DNA of 64,000 bases from Parasponia andersonii (lineage: Eukaryota; Streptophyta; Magnoliopsida; Rosales; Cannabaceae): positions 649,125 through 713,124 of the forward strand of contig JXTB01000149.1 of the NCBI GenBank assembly GCA_002914805.1. The letters are read 5' to 3'. This document shows, piece by piece, positions 1-12,564 of this stretch. The notes under the pieces were generated by a model. It had not been told where the DNA came from and did no database searches. It saw only the letters and a program-made list of their open reading frames with translations. The position numbers and the translations under genes were made by a program. Numbering within the stretch: position 1 is the stretch's first letter; every line of letters begins with the position of its first letter.

Positions 1-2990
1 TTTTTTTTTTTTTTTTTTAGCAAAGGTAAGAGGATGGAGAAAATTTGATTGGGAAGAGGGGGTATTTTTATTCCTGGAAAGGCAAATAAAACATGCCAGA
101 ACTTTTGTAGGTTGTAGCACCTCCGTCCTATATCAGCAGTTAAACCAGCTTTATGCCTTTTTATGGTTCACTTGGTCAGTCTGCAAAAATATTTCTTATA
201 AGATCATATATCGATGTTTATGTTCATAGCCAGAGACATGGTTAATGTAAGCTACTTAACCATGGTTTCTTTTTTTTTTTTTTTTTTTTTGGCTATAAAT
301 GTACAAACCTACTAAAAGTTACTATGGACTTGATAATGTTGTAATCTCTTTATATTTATATTGCTGATCTATGCTTTATAATATGAAATAAACAATACAA
401 GCGCATGTGTCCGTGTGTCTCATGTACTCTTATTAAGAATAAAATTATATATGTAACAAAAAGACTAGTGTAACTTTTATTTTTTATAAATGAAAAAATT
501 TGAAATTCAGGGATGGGACTTTTGTCTTAGTTTGGGAACCAATAAGGTTACTTATCAAAAAAAAAAAAAATGCTTTGGATGGTCAGGTTAAAAGGATATT
601 GATTGATGTATGTAGTTTTGTGTTTCTTAGTTTGTGAACGAATGTCTAATGCATACTCTAGTCTTTTAACACTTTTGATCTCTTTCTTTTCTTATTTTGG
701 TAACTACCTTCAATAGAAAAAAGATTGAGAATTTACACCTAGGATTCTACTAAATTTTTGTGATGAAAAATAGGATTTGCTTACAAATATTTTTAAAATT
801 AACTTTTATTGTCATGTCACACATGTAAAATTATTTGGACACTCTATTTCTTTAACAAACTTCAAACTATTTTAGTCACTACTATTGATTCTGTTCCCGA
901 CCTTGGCGGCAACGCTTCCGTTCGATTAGGGTCGAAAAATTTCAATTATGGTCAAATTTGTTCAGTTGCCTCTCTCAGTTGTTCTGATCATTTTTCGAAC
1001 AGTGATTGTTAAATTTCAAACGGGATCGAACCACCGTTTGATCGTAGTTGAACAATTTGATTGGGGTCGAAGCTTCTGGTTGAAAGTTTTCAACTGTCAT
1101 TCGACTATAGTTGAATAATTTTGATCTCAATTGAATATGGTTGGCCACCTTTTCAGTGTCATTTCATTCACTTTTGATTTTTTCGACTAGGATTAAGTCA
1201 GAAGTAATTTTAAAATTCTGAAATATTCACTAAATGATATAATAAAAAAATACATACTTTTGTAAGTGGTTTATAGGCTATCCCTCTTTTTATTATATGA
1301 TTTATAGGTTTGTAAATGGTTTATGTTCTTCGTATCCGTAAGAGTATATTACCAAACTACTAAGGTCAATTTAATAGATCATAAAATTATTCTCTTTAAT
1401 AGCTCAAGTAATAAATATTACTCATAAATATGAGTTCATAATTAAGATTGACATCTGTAACTATACTATAATAACAACACTTATTTAAACAACATATTTC
1501 AAGTGGCTCAATTTAATATACCTAAAGCACATTAGGGTTTCAGTTCAAAGTCTAATACTTTGGTAAATCTAGACTCATCAATCCTAATTGGAGATAGAAA
1601 GAGCCTACAACCTTTATATCGGATAGAGTATCAGCTTTTGTCTTTTTGACTGTGAGCAATATTCAGACTAAATATAGAATTATGTCTATCATACATAGTT
1701 TTTATGATAGTATAAAATTATAATGTAAATGCTTACTACGCTTTACATTTTTCGTCATGAATTTAACCTATGATATACATTTTAAAATGTGTGTCAATTT
1801 TTAGTGTAAGTTTTATTCATAAAATGTATATCATGATATATATTTCATGTGTAAAAATGTTAGTAGTCTACATTTGTCAAAAAAATGGGCACAAAAACCA
1901 GTATTAGTGAAATAAAAATAAAAAATGGGTATTTATGAACTTTTCCTACTTTAGTGTCATGTCGTGCAAAAAATTTAAAATCATAGGCTTAGCATGGCCC
2001 ATTGGTCCATACTTAAATATGTCATGTCATATCAGCCTATGTACTTAGACGTGTCAGTTCATTTGGACCAAAATTAGCCTATTTACTTTGTAAAATTTAC
2101 TTGAATTTAATACCGTTTTATAAACATTTTTCCCCAAATTATTCACATGTCTTCAAAAAACAAAAATTAACGTAAAAACTAAATATAAAATTTGTTAGCA
2201 CCAAAGAAGAACAAAGCAAATTGTAAATATTGCAAACTATAATTAATTAGATATTATCTTCTAATTAGATTGGTACTTGTATAATGAAAAAATAATTTGA
2301 AATAATAAATATATAATGTACTGACATACTAGTGGGTCATGCCAATGTATCGTGTCGTGCCGTGTCTATAGATGTATCGTATTATGCTTAGTCTATTGTG
2401 CTTAAGTTATGAACTCGGCACTGTCCATAGAATAGAATCATGCCTGGAATGACTCACATTTTGGCATGTCGTGTCATGTTTAAGTCATATTGTGCTATCA
2501 TGCAAATGTACTGACCTAGACTAAACACATTAATCATCAATTTACCAATTCTATCATAGTTTACAAAAATAAATTAATTAGTGATCAAATAATTAGAAAC
2601 ATTAAACACAAATAGAGCAACAAATTAAATAAGTTTTTCTCAAATCAAAGAGAAGCAAAAATATCTGAACTACATGATTAAGTTACTTTGTAAACCTAAA
2701 CAAAAAAAAAAACTTAGTTCACAATAAATATTGAGAACAAATCTATCCAATAAAAGATATAAAATAAATAAATGTAGTTGAGAGAATAAAATATATTTTG
2801 TGTATTTTTCCCTTTTGGTTGAGCTTTGGATATCCTTTTGAAAGTTATTATTTTTGCTTCCCTAAAGTGGTATTTTGTCCTCTTGGCTCTAAAATTTGCT
2901 CTCAAAAATCATAATCACTAAATAAAAAACTACTATTACATATTCTTAGGACAAGAACTAAATAAATATATATTTATGTGTATTTATAAA
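1..2990. other. AT-rich intergenic DNA without a recognisable gene
   Basis: I see no gene. The window opens with a run of T, and several other poly-A/T tracts occur. Positions about 900-1200 hold a GC-richer patch with repeated TTCGA/TTGAA words that looks like an old LTR fragment. Positions about 1970-2530 hold many GTGTCATG/CGTGTCGTG-like words, a texture seen in degenerate plant DNA transposons. Neither patch has ends I could define. The short open frames here show no family resemblance. Confidence 0.6.
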
Positions 2991-3234
2991 GGTTGCCAAT
3001 CCAATAATTTTTTTTTTTTTTTTACCTATGGATAGGTTTTTTTTTTTTCGCCGTCTGATCACCATCTAATGGTGATCTAATGGCTATAATGAAGTGTATG
3101 AAAAGATGTGTATAATTAATACTCTTTCTCTCTCTTACTTTTTATAATAAAAAAATGAGCATGCTAAATTTTCATTGACCAAATTAATACTTATGCATAG
3201 GTAAAAAAAAAAAATACCTACTGGATTGGTGCCC
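2991..3234. mobile_element. Mutator-type MITE with 9-bp target duplication
   Basis: A 244-bp element flanked by a perfect 9-bp direct repeat ATTTATAAA (2982-2990 and 3235-3243). Its ends are imperfect inverted repeats: the left end reads GGTTGCCAATCCAATA and the right end, reverse complemented, GGGCACCAATCCAGTA. Each is followed by a long T tract and then ACCTATG. The interior has no coding capacity and contains a small hairpin around 3058-3090. A 9-bp duplication with G-starting termini is characteristic of Mutator-like elements. The superfamily is inferred from that; the repeats are seen directly. Confidence 0.7.
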
Positions 3235-3489
3235 ATTTATAAATATATATTATATATTTAATTGTGTATATATTTTTTTTTGTTTTCCTTTTAGCTCCAA
3301 AAATAGAGTCTTTGAGCTTTTCTCTTATAAATAGTAAAACTTTTTGGTAGTTGTTTCCTAAAAAATTTTAGTATTTGAAAAATTCTATGTTTGAATAGAT
3401 TTCTTTTCTTTTCTTTTTTTTGACCTAATGACCCCAGTTTACATATCTTTTTTTTTTTTTACCCAATAACCCTAATACACCCAAGTATT

Positions 3490-4995
3490 CTTTTGTAAGA
3501 GACTCTTATAAATACTCTCACCTCACACTTTTCGCTGCTATTTAAAATTACAAAAAAAATACAAAGAGACTAAAAGGAATTTCCCCAAAAGGGGAATACT
3601 TGAAACATTACATATTAGATTGTTTAATAACCAAAGAGATAATCTCTTTATATAGGTTTCAAGTCTCCCTTCCTTTTCATCTGCGATCGATATGAGACTT
3701 AAGACTTCTTTCATATTTTTATTTATTTAGCCAATATTCAGCAATCTCTTCCTTAGCTAAATAAACAAAATATATGTAGCTTCTGCTACAAATATTGTCT
3801 TCACAGATATCCATACTCCACCATATAAGTAAATATTTAGAATTGACGAATTTTGATAATTTTATCTCAACTCATGTCGAAAAAGACCATATTATAAAAT
3901 TATGGTGCTACTTCCATATTTGGCTTTCTTGAAAGCTCATTCAGCATTAACATTATTCATCATACGTCTTATATTATGTTAAACCAATACTCGTCTATAA
4001 CCTTGTGAACTTGAATGCCACTAACACATCCTTTTTTATGGCAACTTTGGAGATCATCAACATACCATAAGGATTAGCAGCCTCATCAAACTTGTAATTT
4101 TTAGCTGAACTCACTTTAATTTTTGATGATTTCTTTTAGTACCAAGATTGTCTATACTTTCACCAGATTACATTCTTTTCTAATTCAGAAATGATATCAT
4201 TCAAGACAATTGGACAATCACGTACAACTACATATCTAGATCTTCCAATTCTTCATTGCTTATATTAGATTTCTTAGAATCTTCGCCATATAGCCCCTTG
4301 TGCAAATCATATTGAATTATCCTATCCAATTTCTCCACATTAATTCTCATCGAATTAAAACGTTGTACTCTGACATCTCACTTTGCACTCCTAGCTCGAA
4401 AAAATGCTAAGAAAATTCCTATGAAAGATTGGAAGGATCAAAATGATCCCACTTAAAACTCAATATCCTTAGATAAAATTTTCTATAACCGCCACCAAGT
4501 TCCAGTGTACTAAAGAACCCTTCTTTGATACTACTTATTGAAAATCTGACCAATCCAAATTTGTCACTTTCATGATCTCAATTCAAAGGAATATTATAAT
4601 AATAGAAAAATAAAAACAATTACCACAAGATTAGAATTTAAGTAGAAAAGTCCAAAATCAGAAAAAAACTATTTTCCTCATAAAAAAATTCCACTATATG
4701 AAAAATTTCTATAATTATATAGAATTTCTTATTTTCTAACTAATTATTCCAATGCACTTAAGCACTCTCTACTCCTTTCTTATACCTTTCATCATTCTTT
4801 GAAATAACCAAAAAATACAAAAAGACTCAATGGAATTTTCCCAAAAAAGGGAATATTTGGAACGCTACATATTTTGGTATTTAGTAACTAAGGAGATAGT
4901 CTCCTTATATAGAACTCAGACCTTCATTCCTCTTCATCTATTACCTAGGACTTAAAGGCTTCTTCCATGTTTCTATTTATTTAGCCAATATTCAA
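3490..4995. repeat. Segment bounded by two diverged direct repeats (possible decayed LTR element)
   Basis: Two direct repeats of roughly 200-250 bp, about 3490-3745 and 4750-4995, share many blocks. Examples are a GGGGAATACTTGAAAC-type block, AGATAATCTCTTTATATAG, and the shared right end ATTTATTTAGCCAATATTCA. By eye they are about 75-80% alike. About 1 kb of AT-rich DNA without a usable reading frame lies between them. This could be a very old LTR or TRIM element. I found no primer site or target duplication, so the class is open. Confidence 0.45.
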
Positions 4996-5899
4996 TAAGA
5001 TCTGTGTAATGGATGACCTTAGTTTAGAGTTGAGAGAATTGATATTTAGAGGATCACATGCGGAAGACATTGGCTGGGTCTGGTGTTTTTGAATAAGTTG
5101 AGGCCACATGTTGATGAATGAATGGTTGGAGCATTCGAGTAGATAGCGTGTTAGGACGTAGGTATTCAAGCGAACCAGTTACACAATTAAAGCAGTAAGC
5201 AATTTTAGGGCATCCTGATCATAGGCAGATTCTTACCTTGTCTTGAATACTGCCATAAAATCCATTAAAAAAAAAAAAAAAAAAAACTATAGATAACATT
5301 TTGTGGAAAGATTAATGACATCAAGTAACGAATAAATTAATAAATAACTTATTATAGTGTTAATGGCAATAGTTCTGCTACATTGTTTTATGAATTGATA
5401 CTTTTCTATAGAAATGACAAACTAGAATGAAATTCGATACCTTTGCAGCAACTTTGTTTTTGTTTGCTGATGGATCTCTAGAAAGCTTCTTAAGAGTGAT
5501 TACTGTTAATCTGAACATGCTCACTCCTCCTGCAGATGTTAATGGACTGTTCACTACTGTTTTAAACACGCTTACTCTTTTTGCAGATGTTGTGGAGTAT
5601 TCACTGATGCTTCAGATATGCCAACACTTCTTGGGTACCCAATACTAGACCTGTCACCATGAGCTTTTTGATGGCTAAAAACTTCATTCAGCTTTGTTGT
5701 GCATGAGTTATTTTCTCAATGGCTGCCTTGGCTTTGCTCAGTTCCTCCCCATTATGATCCAACATAGCTTTTGTTTGTCTAATAAGTCCCGATCGAGAGA
5801 GTTAACTTTGGCTTTCAACTTTTTCTTTTATTCCTCAAGCCGATTGTTCTTCAACTCAACAACCTTCATCCATTGATGATACATTTGTTGAAAAGCCCT
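4996..5899. other. No confident feature; probably decayed retroelement DNA
   Basis: Only short frames occur here and none resembles a known family. The stretch lies downstream, in minus-strand sense, of the gag relic at 5900-7080 and may be its decayed continuation. A poly-A run is at 5267-5286. Confidence 0.35.
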
Positions 5900-7140
5900 T
5901 GTGTTGTTCATCATGATCAAAATTTGATTCTTCAGACATCTCACTTTCCAATACAAGATCTTTTTAAGTTTGTGAGTTGGCCACAAATGCCATAAAGTTG
6001 CTCATGTGATCAACTTCCTCATCATCACTTAGAGTTTCAACCGTTGCTCTTCCTTTCTTCTTCAGGATGCTGGCACATTTATCTTGGACACTTCTTTTAA
6101 TTTTCTTTGAAGGACTTTTGAGAAATAGTAGGAGGAAGTTGATTTGAGTTTCCTCTTTGGTTGGCATGCTTGTGCATCCCACCTGTATTGCCTTTTCTTA
6201 TGTTTCTAAGAAGAAATTCAGCAAAATTTTGTGTCAACACAACAATCTTCTCCTCGTTAAGATTCTCCAAGTCGTCGGTTGAAAATTGCTCAACACTTTG
6301 AGTGTGTTTTAAAGCTACATCAATGACTGGTTTGTCCTTGTTTTATCTCCTCAAGCTTATCTCATAGGTTTGCAAAGAACCAATCAACTCATCTAAGTCC
6401 AACTTCTCAACATCTATGCATTCCTCAATGGAAGTCATATTTGCTTTGAATCGCTTAGGGATAGAACACAATACTTTTCTCAAAGTTTAGCATTAGACCT
6501 TACCCAAAGCATAAGATTCATTAGCAATATCACAAACACTAGCATAAAAAACAGATATAGTTTCATCATCATGCATGGTAAGATTTTCAAAATCAGTTGT
6601 AAGCCTCCTAAGTCTAGACTTTTTAACAGATTGTGTTCCTTCATTTTTGGTTTGAAGCTTATCCCAGGCCTCTTTAGCAATCTCACAATTAGAAATAACT
6701 CCTAAGTCTAGACTTCTTAACAGATTGTATTCCTTCATTTTTGGCTTGAAGCTTATCCCAAGCCTCTTTACCAATCTCACAATTAGAAATAACTTGTATT
6801 TGATTAAGTGACACGACATTAAAGATAGCATTAACAACTTTTGAATTCTAATTTGCTTTCTCAAACTCACTGGTTGTTCATTTATTAACAGGTTTAAAAG
6901 AAGTAACTTCCTCATTATTTACCTTAGGTGGTGACCAACCATTAGTAACAAATCTGCACCCCTTCATCGATAGTTTTCAAGAAAGCCCGCATTCTTGCTT
7001 TCTAATAGGGGTGGTTTGTGTCATCCAATATAGGTGGTCTGGTTGTAGAACCTTCTTCATGAAATAGGTCCATAGCATGACCTGAAATAATACTAGAATA
7101 AAGATACCCAAACCAACAACAAGAGAGAATACAATCTAGA

Positions 7141-7179
<39 letters not shown>

Positions 7180-7245
7180 AAGTAATCAATAAGAAAATGA
7201 TCTAGCTAAAACAAATTATTAACTCCCACTCTGATACTAATTATA
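5900..7245 (-). pseudogene. Ty1/copia (Sirevirus-like) gag relic
   Basis: Read on the minus strand, pieces in several frames line up with a copia gag. An N-terminal segment near 7080-6960 has the pattern STTRPP..LD.TN....KARM.AFLK. A UBN2-type domain (about 6915-6480) includes ISNCEIAKEAWDKLQ. A segment near 6420-6360 has LDELIGSLQTYE, and an acidic serine-rich tail lies near 6100-5970. A primer-site-like TTAGTATCAGAG sits at about 7231-7242, upstream of the start, as expected for initiator-tRNA priming. Stops and frameshifts are frequent, and protease, integrase and reverse transcriptase are not recognisable. A 39-bp poly-A tract interrupts the leader at about 7142. The lineage comes from remembered gag patterns. 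Confidence 0.65.
6607..6794. repeat. 94-bp tandem duplication inside the gag relic
   Basis: Positions 6607-6700 and 6701-6794 are two adjacent copies of a 94-bp unit beginning CCTAAGTCTAGACTT and ending TTAGAAATAACT, differing at only a few bases. Because 94 is not a multiple of 3, the duplication shifts the frame, so the same peptide pattern appears in two frames. Confidence 0.9.
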
Positions 7246-8526
7246 AGTTTAAAGGGTCCAGATTAACCGATTATCAGCTGAAATTAAACCAAAAACCAAA
7301 AAATACAAAAAAAGAAACAAGTTCAACAAAGCACCAACAACTAAGAAGAAACAAGAAGAAAAGGTAAAAATCAATACCAAAGATTTTTTACTTGGTTCAA
7401 CTAAAATTTCTCTTAGCCTATACCTAAGGAAAACTCCTAACATGAGTGAATGCTTCTAACTTTTGAAGTCGAATAGCAGAAATCAAAAAAAAAAAAAAAA
7501 AATATTATATGTTTGAAAACTGTTACAAAGCCAACTTTTATGTGTTTGAAGCTATTATTTTTAAATTTTCTAAGTGATTACAAATAATTTTTTTATCTGA
7601 ATGATTGTTTTTTAATTATTTTTGTAATAATTTTAAACTTTAATTTTAACCGTAAAATATATATGAAACCCTTAAATTTTGATCTTTTTTTAAGAAAAAA
7701 GCACAAATAAAAAATTATTTAATATTAATAAAAAAAAAGTGTGGATTTTTTTTTCGGTAAAAAGCTAAAAATGGACGACTTTTTTATGATGTTATCCCAT
7801 ATTTTAAAATAATTGATTTGTTATCAAAATTAAAAAAAAAAATCAAAACTATACACACATAACATGCTTCTTCAATGGGTATTGTGATATCTCCATATTG
7901 ATAGTTAATCTATTTTACGGACGGCCATAAGAAATTGAGTAATTGTAAAAAAAAAAAAATATAGGATATTTAATGCCAAAATACCGAAATACTCTTATGA
8001 AGTTAGTGGATTAAATCTCTTGAAGGTGACCAATACCCGCATCAGATTTCTCGTTTTTGGTTTCACATATTTCTTTAATATATTCCTGAATTAAATATTC
8101 TAAACTATATATCACTTTCCAGATTACAATTTAAAGTCAGTTCATTCTCTCTAACTTAAGGCTGACCAGACTGTTCTTCTTAACATAGAAATAAGTATTA
8201 TGATTTGGAAAGAGTCCGTACGCATACAATTAAGAGAGAGGGAGAGAGAGAGAGATTAAAGACTGCAAACCAAACGGCACAAACAGTAAAGCTCAGAATC
8301 CTGTAAACCATTCCATATGAATCAGTTCAAAATCTACCAAAGTAAGAAGTTCCATCCGAATTGGTAAACCTTTTTTGATAAACTAGTACTAGCAAAGGAT
8401 ATGTTCCTAATAGATTGCACGGCATAATCACGCTCCTCGTCTCAAAACGCCTCTAAAAGGATCACAATTGCACAATTGCATCATGCTTTCTGCAATAAAA
8501 AAGAGGTAATTAGCTTGAAATTTGAT
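7246..8526. other. AT-rich spacer between the gag relic and CFAP20
   Basis: No gene seen. It holds poly-A runs (near 7484 and 7948), a short GA microsatellite at about 8237-8256, and the presumed 3' flank and UTR of the minus-strand CFAP20 gene near its right edge. Confidence 0.5.
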
Positions 8527-11119
8527 TTAAGTGCCATCCGACTTGAGATCATCACATAGATCTTCTACCTGCACTGGAAGGTACAACTTAAATTCTGGGG
8601 GAAGTTCCTCCTCAGAATACAAGCGGTCTGAAAAATATATACGCCTCAGACGGCAGTTTGCATGAACTTGAACTCGCAATGTCTCGACATAGTTTGTTCC
8701 ATAGGCTCTCCTGGTAAAATCCCCTAGATTGAACTGTATTTGATTCCAGCCATCATCCATTCTCAGTGGCATGGTGCATATATACGGTTTCACTCGAGTG
8801 ACAGCCTACCAAAAATAGAAAGATACAACCCCTTTCTTTAATCTATTAATCTTCATAGAATATGATCTACACTGTACCAGCACTGTAATAAGTTAATAAC
8901 AATTCCAAGTAAAAGAATCCGTCAACAAGTCCTTCCAGTAGCACATCTAAGAAGGACCTTGTAACAAAATCCCCCACAAAACCCTAACCCAAAATATAAA
9001 AATAATAATTATAACAAAATTAAAAAAATAAATAAATAAATCTCTAAGGAGACAGCATTAGCATATATTACCAACTCATTAAGCAATATTCAACCCCATA
9101 AAAGCAATAGAAAAGGCAACTTTCCACCAACATTTTTCAATTTTACTAGAAGAAAATTCTACATCCATTGTTCTAAAAGTCGAGGACAAAATCCACTTCA
9201 GTGCTGGATGGAAGTGTAATTGACATAGAAACAAAATAAATCATCGTAATTGTCTCTCCTCCACAACAAGAAGCCATTTGCGATTAGAAGTATGAAGTTA
9301 TTTCTAGTTTCAAATCAAAATAAAAATGGGTTCTTTTCCAGTAAGCTGCAGTTTATGCTCCAAAGATTTGGTTTGTGTTGCTAAATATGGGTCCTTGTCT
9401 TACTATGCATTAAACATTTGGGTAGGATAGCCAAATCTGAGATTCTTTAGTTTCAGGTTAAAATATATAAAGCATCTGAGTTTCTCTTTGTATTAGAAAT
9501 TACGCTGAGATGTTGTAAAACATATATAAAAACGATGCTGTTTTTGGGGATTGGTTGTTCTACTTGTTAAAACCGTTGGTCTCCTGTCTAATGTAATCTT
9601 AATTAACTTAATGAACATTCTATTTCTTAATAGAAAAATAATGTAGCTCCAACCTAAAATTTAATTTGGGAGTTGGTCATTGAAAAAAAAAAAAATCAAT
9701 AACGATTATAGCAACCCAGAAGTCAGGTCAAGTTCATCTCTAATTGAGCTAAAGGGATAACCAAATAAATCTATCAACTTGTTATCACAAAATGCTAATT
9801 TCGTAAGCCTTTTGTGCATTTCCTTTTTTTGATAAGATATCTATTTTTGTCTCCCCTAGGACTTGAACCCATGACTCAACCCTCGCACTCACACACACCC
9901 CTGAGTCCAGACCAATTGAGCTAGCCCCAATTGGTAGCCTTTTGTGCAGTTCTGGATAACTAATTAAACAACTTAAAGAACCCATACAATTACTTTGCGG
10001 AAGTTTTATGTTCGATCACTCATCTTTAAATTGTAGGAAACTAAATGGAAATTCACAAAGAAACATCTATCTTAATATCCAGACACCAAACAAAAATTAA
10101 CAATATTAAGGAAAAAGACAGAAAGAAAAGGAAAATGATAAACATGACTAAACATGGGCAAACTTACACACTTGAAAATTAGAAGCCCGAAAACGTCGTC
10201 TGACATTCTTATCATCAAGCACTTGAATCTCAAATGTAAAATATTTCTTCAGATTCTTTACTATCAGAACCAGGAATGGTAGTTTTATGCCGAGTGTCGC
10301 ATTTGGGTCAGCTGGACAAGTGATGTATGCCGATTGAATATTTGATCCAACTATTTCAAGCACATTAGACTGTATGTCTTCATCATGTGGACGTTTTATA
10401 TGGCCATCGGAAACTGAGGAAAAGAAAAGAACCACACACAACATGAAATTAAGAGAAGCAAAAGGTTACCGCAACATGGCACGGACTAAAGGCAATACCA
10501 TGAGAATCAAATCTGTTTGATACAGCATGCCATATATATTATTTTATATCTAAAATCAAAGTCTATTCTGCATTAGAAGATTACTAAAGCAATATGCAAG
10601 TATTGTGTACTGGTCTGAACATGAGATTTGCTATGTTCGTGGATGCAGAACAAAATTAGATAATTAGAAGTATGTTAGGATTCTTATTAAGTAATTAGAG
10701 TTTTAGCATGTTTTTGAATTCTCAGAGATTAGAGTTAGTTTCTAATTCGTGTTTAATTTTCTATTTGTGTTCAATTGCCTATGGCTGTGTATTATATGTT
10801 CAAGATTATGAATGAATGAACTCGAATTATCTCTTGCTCAAAATCGTTCTCTGTCCTCTATCTTTTCAATCTATTTGTCTACTTTGTCCCTCTAAATTCC
10901 TCTCTTTCTCTTGGTTCTTCTCGCCCTTCTCTTCTCTTTTTCCCTCTTGGTCATACATCATTTGTGCTCTAAACCTCATATCCTGTTTCAAAGATCTACC
11001 AACTTTGATATAGATTCAGTTTAATAGTACACTTAACATAGTGACGCTCTTGAATGCGGAATTTATACCTGCAAATTCTCTTTCAAGTTTAGGATTTCAA
11101 ATAGTTATCTTCAGGAAAA

Positions 11120-11182
<63 letters not shown>

Positions 11183-11526
11183 TATGTCATTCTGGAGACA
11201 TTGAAAAGAGGGTCAAATTGGAATTAGGTTTTTCTTTTTTATTATCAGTATTAAAAAAAAAAAAAGAAATACTTGGAATAAAGAGATGTAAAAGAGCAGA
11301 GTAACCCACCTTCTTTGTCCCAAATCTGCAAAGGTTTGCTCCTAAAATAAACACAAGACAAGAAAGTATTGAAGGAATAAGCAATCAACAAGAACAACAT
11401 AAAATACCCATCTTGTAATTTTATATATATATATATATAGATGCATATATATTTGTACAAAAGACATACATACCCAAGGCTGTAGAGAATGGAGAGGAAG
11501 CCAGATTGGAATATGTTCTTAAACAT
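8527..11526 (-). CDS. CFAP20: Cilia- and flagella-associated protein 20 (BUG22 family)
   Basis: Four coding exons can be joined: 11526-11474 (starts [14 protein letters not shown]), 11341-11310 ([10 protein letters not shown]), 10413-10172 ([13 protein letters not shown] to [10 protein letters not shown]) and 8805-8527 ([11 protein letters not shown] to the stop). All junctions keep frame and have GT/AG borders, although the exon-3 donor is a plain GTGTGT. The product is about 201 aa, slightly longer than the usual roughly 190, with an acidic tail ending DDLKSDGT. The family is among the most conserved in eukaryotes. In ciliated cells it is an axonemal/basal-body protein affecting tubulin modification; its role in flowering plants, which lack motile cilia here, is not settled. 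A SINE sits in intron 3. Exon 2 and parts of its flanking introns are duplicated in inverted orientation just upstream. The coding chain is intact, but the hairpin arms may affect expression. Confidence 0.93.
9822..9935 (-). mobile_element. tRNA-derived SINE in CFAP20 intron 3
   Basis: On the minus strand the element begins ACCAATTGGGGCTAGCTC. It contains a Pol III A-box-like TAGCTCAATTGG and a B-box GGTTCAAGTCC, and ends with an A-rich tail after TTATC. It is flanked by a 16-bp near-perfect direct repeat AGCCTTTTGTGCANTT (9806-9821 and 9936-9951, one mismatch). The body is about 114 bp. It lies in the same orientation as the host gene. The two boxes, tail and target duplication together support a retroposed tRNA-derived SINE rather than a tRNA gene; no cloverleaf is evident. 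Confidence 0.8.
11123..11178. repeat. TA dinucleotide microsatellite in CFAP20 intron 2
   Basis: About 28 uninterrupted TA units. The matching stretch in the inverted arm (about 12156-12179) has about 12 units, so the two arms have diverged mostly by slippage here. Other TA runs occur at about 11421-11440, 54729-54768 and 56187-56209. Confidence 0.95.
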
Positions 11527-11576
11527 GTTTTGTTGTGCTACTTTTTTCACAATACAGCTTCACATGCACTGCAGGC

Positions 11577-11781
11577 AGCAATCAATATATAAAATAATAA
11601 AACTCATCTTATTTATAAGATTTTAAAACAAAACAAAGAAAAGAAACTGGAATAATAATTGCATGAGAAGAACAGGTAAGAAACACGAAACGACATCCAC
11701 TGTAGACTTACGACAACCTAATCAACCAACGAAAACCCTTCTTTTTCTCCTTTCCTTTCCCTCTCTCTACTAGCTCGATAG

Positions 11782-11822
<41 letters not shown>
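11577..11822 (+). repeat. Inverted copy of the CFAP20 promoter/5'UTR region
   Basis: This stretch matches the reverse complement of about 13716-13957 with scattered differences. It includes the AAACCCT telo-box-like word (11733-11739; counterpart AGGGTTT at 13791-13797), the TACTAGCTCGATA block, and a following CT-rich run (about 11783-11822). In this copy the promoter-like side faces right, toward the duplicated exon 2 at 11993. The plus strand therefore carries a truncated second promoter, leader and exon 2 unit. Promoter activity is inferred only from the homology. Confidence 0.8.
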
Positions 11823-11825
<3 letters not shown>

Positions 11826-11992
11826 CACATCGATCCCTCTCTCTGTCAAACGACCATGAGAGAAGGCAGAGAGAATATGGCTTTGGCTAGTTGGCTTCGC
11901 TTTCTATATGTAAAATTACAAGATGGGTATTTTGTGTTGTTCTTGTTGATTGCTTATTCCTTCAATACTTTCTTGTCTTGTGTTTATTTTAG

Positions 11993-12024
11993 GAGCAAAC
12001 CTTTGCAGATTTGGGACAAAGAAG
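11993..12024 (+). pseudogene. Duplicated CFAP20 exon 2 in inverted orientation
   Basis: The 32 nt are identical to exon 2 at 11310-11341, with the same flanking splice sites (TTTTAG before, GTGGGT after). No exon 1, 3 or 4 copy accompanies it, so the plus-strand copy cannot make CFAP20. An open frame at 11856-12146 runs through it from an ATG after the CT-rich leader, but outside the exon it translates intron sequence. I regard that frame as chance. Confidence 0.85.
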
Positions 12025-12564
12025 GTGGGTTACTCTGCTCTTTTACATCTCTTTATTCCAAGTATTTCTTTTTTTTTTTTAATACTGATAATAAAAAAGA
12101 AAAACCTAATTCCAATTTGACCCTCTTTACAATGTCTCCAGAATGACATAAGACCATATATATATATATATATATATATTTTTGTTTTCCTGAAGATAAC
12201 TATTTGAAATCCTAAACTTGAAAGAGAATTTGTGGTTATAAATCCCGCATTCAAGAGCGTCACTATGTTAAGTGTACTATTAAACTGAATCTATATCAAA
12301 GTTGGCAGATCTTTGAAACAGGATATGAGGTTTAGAGCACAAATGATGTATGACCAAGAGGGAAAAAGAGAAGAGAAGGGCGAGAAGAACCAAGAGAAAG
12401 AGAGGAATTTAGAGGGACAAAGTAGACAAATAGATTGAAAAGATAGAGGACAGAGAACGATTTTGAGCAAGAGATAATTCGAGTTCATTCATTCATAATC
12501 TTGAACATATAATACACAGCCATAGGCAATTGAACACAAATAGAAAATTAAACAAGAATTAGAA

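Noticed and set aside
9822..9935. Functional tRNA gene
   Set aside because: A and B boxes are present, but no cloverleaf or anticodon arm; the poly-A tail and target duplication mark a SINE.
11041..11304. Open frame with a long YIYIYI stretch
   Set aside because: Produced by the TA microsatellite.
11856..12146. 96-codon plus-strand open frame beginning after the CT-rich leader
   Set aside because: Apart from the 32-nt exon 2 copy it translates intron DNA and poly-A/T; it is a by-product of the inverted duplication.
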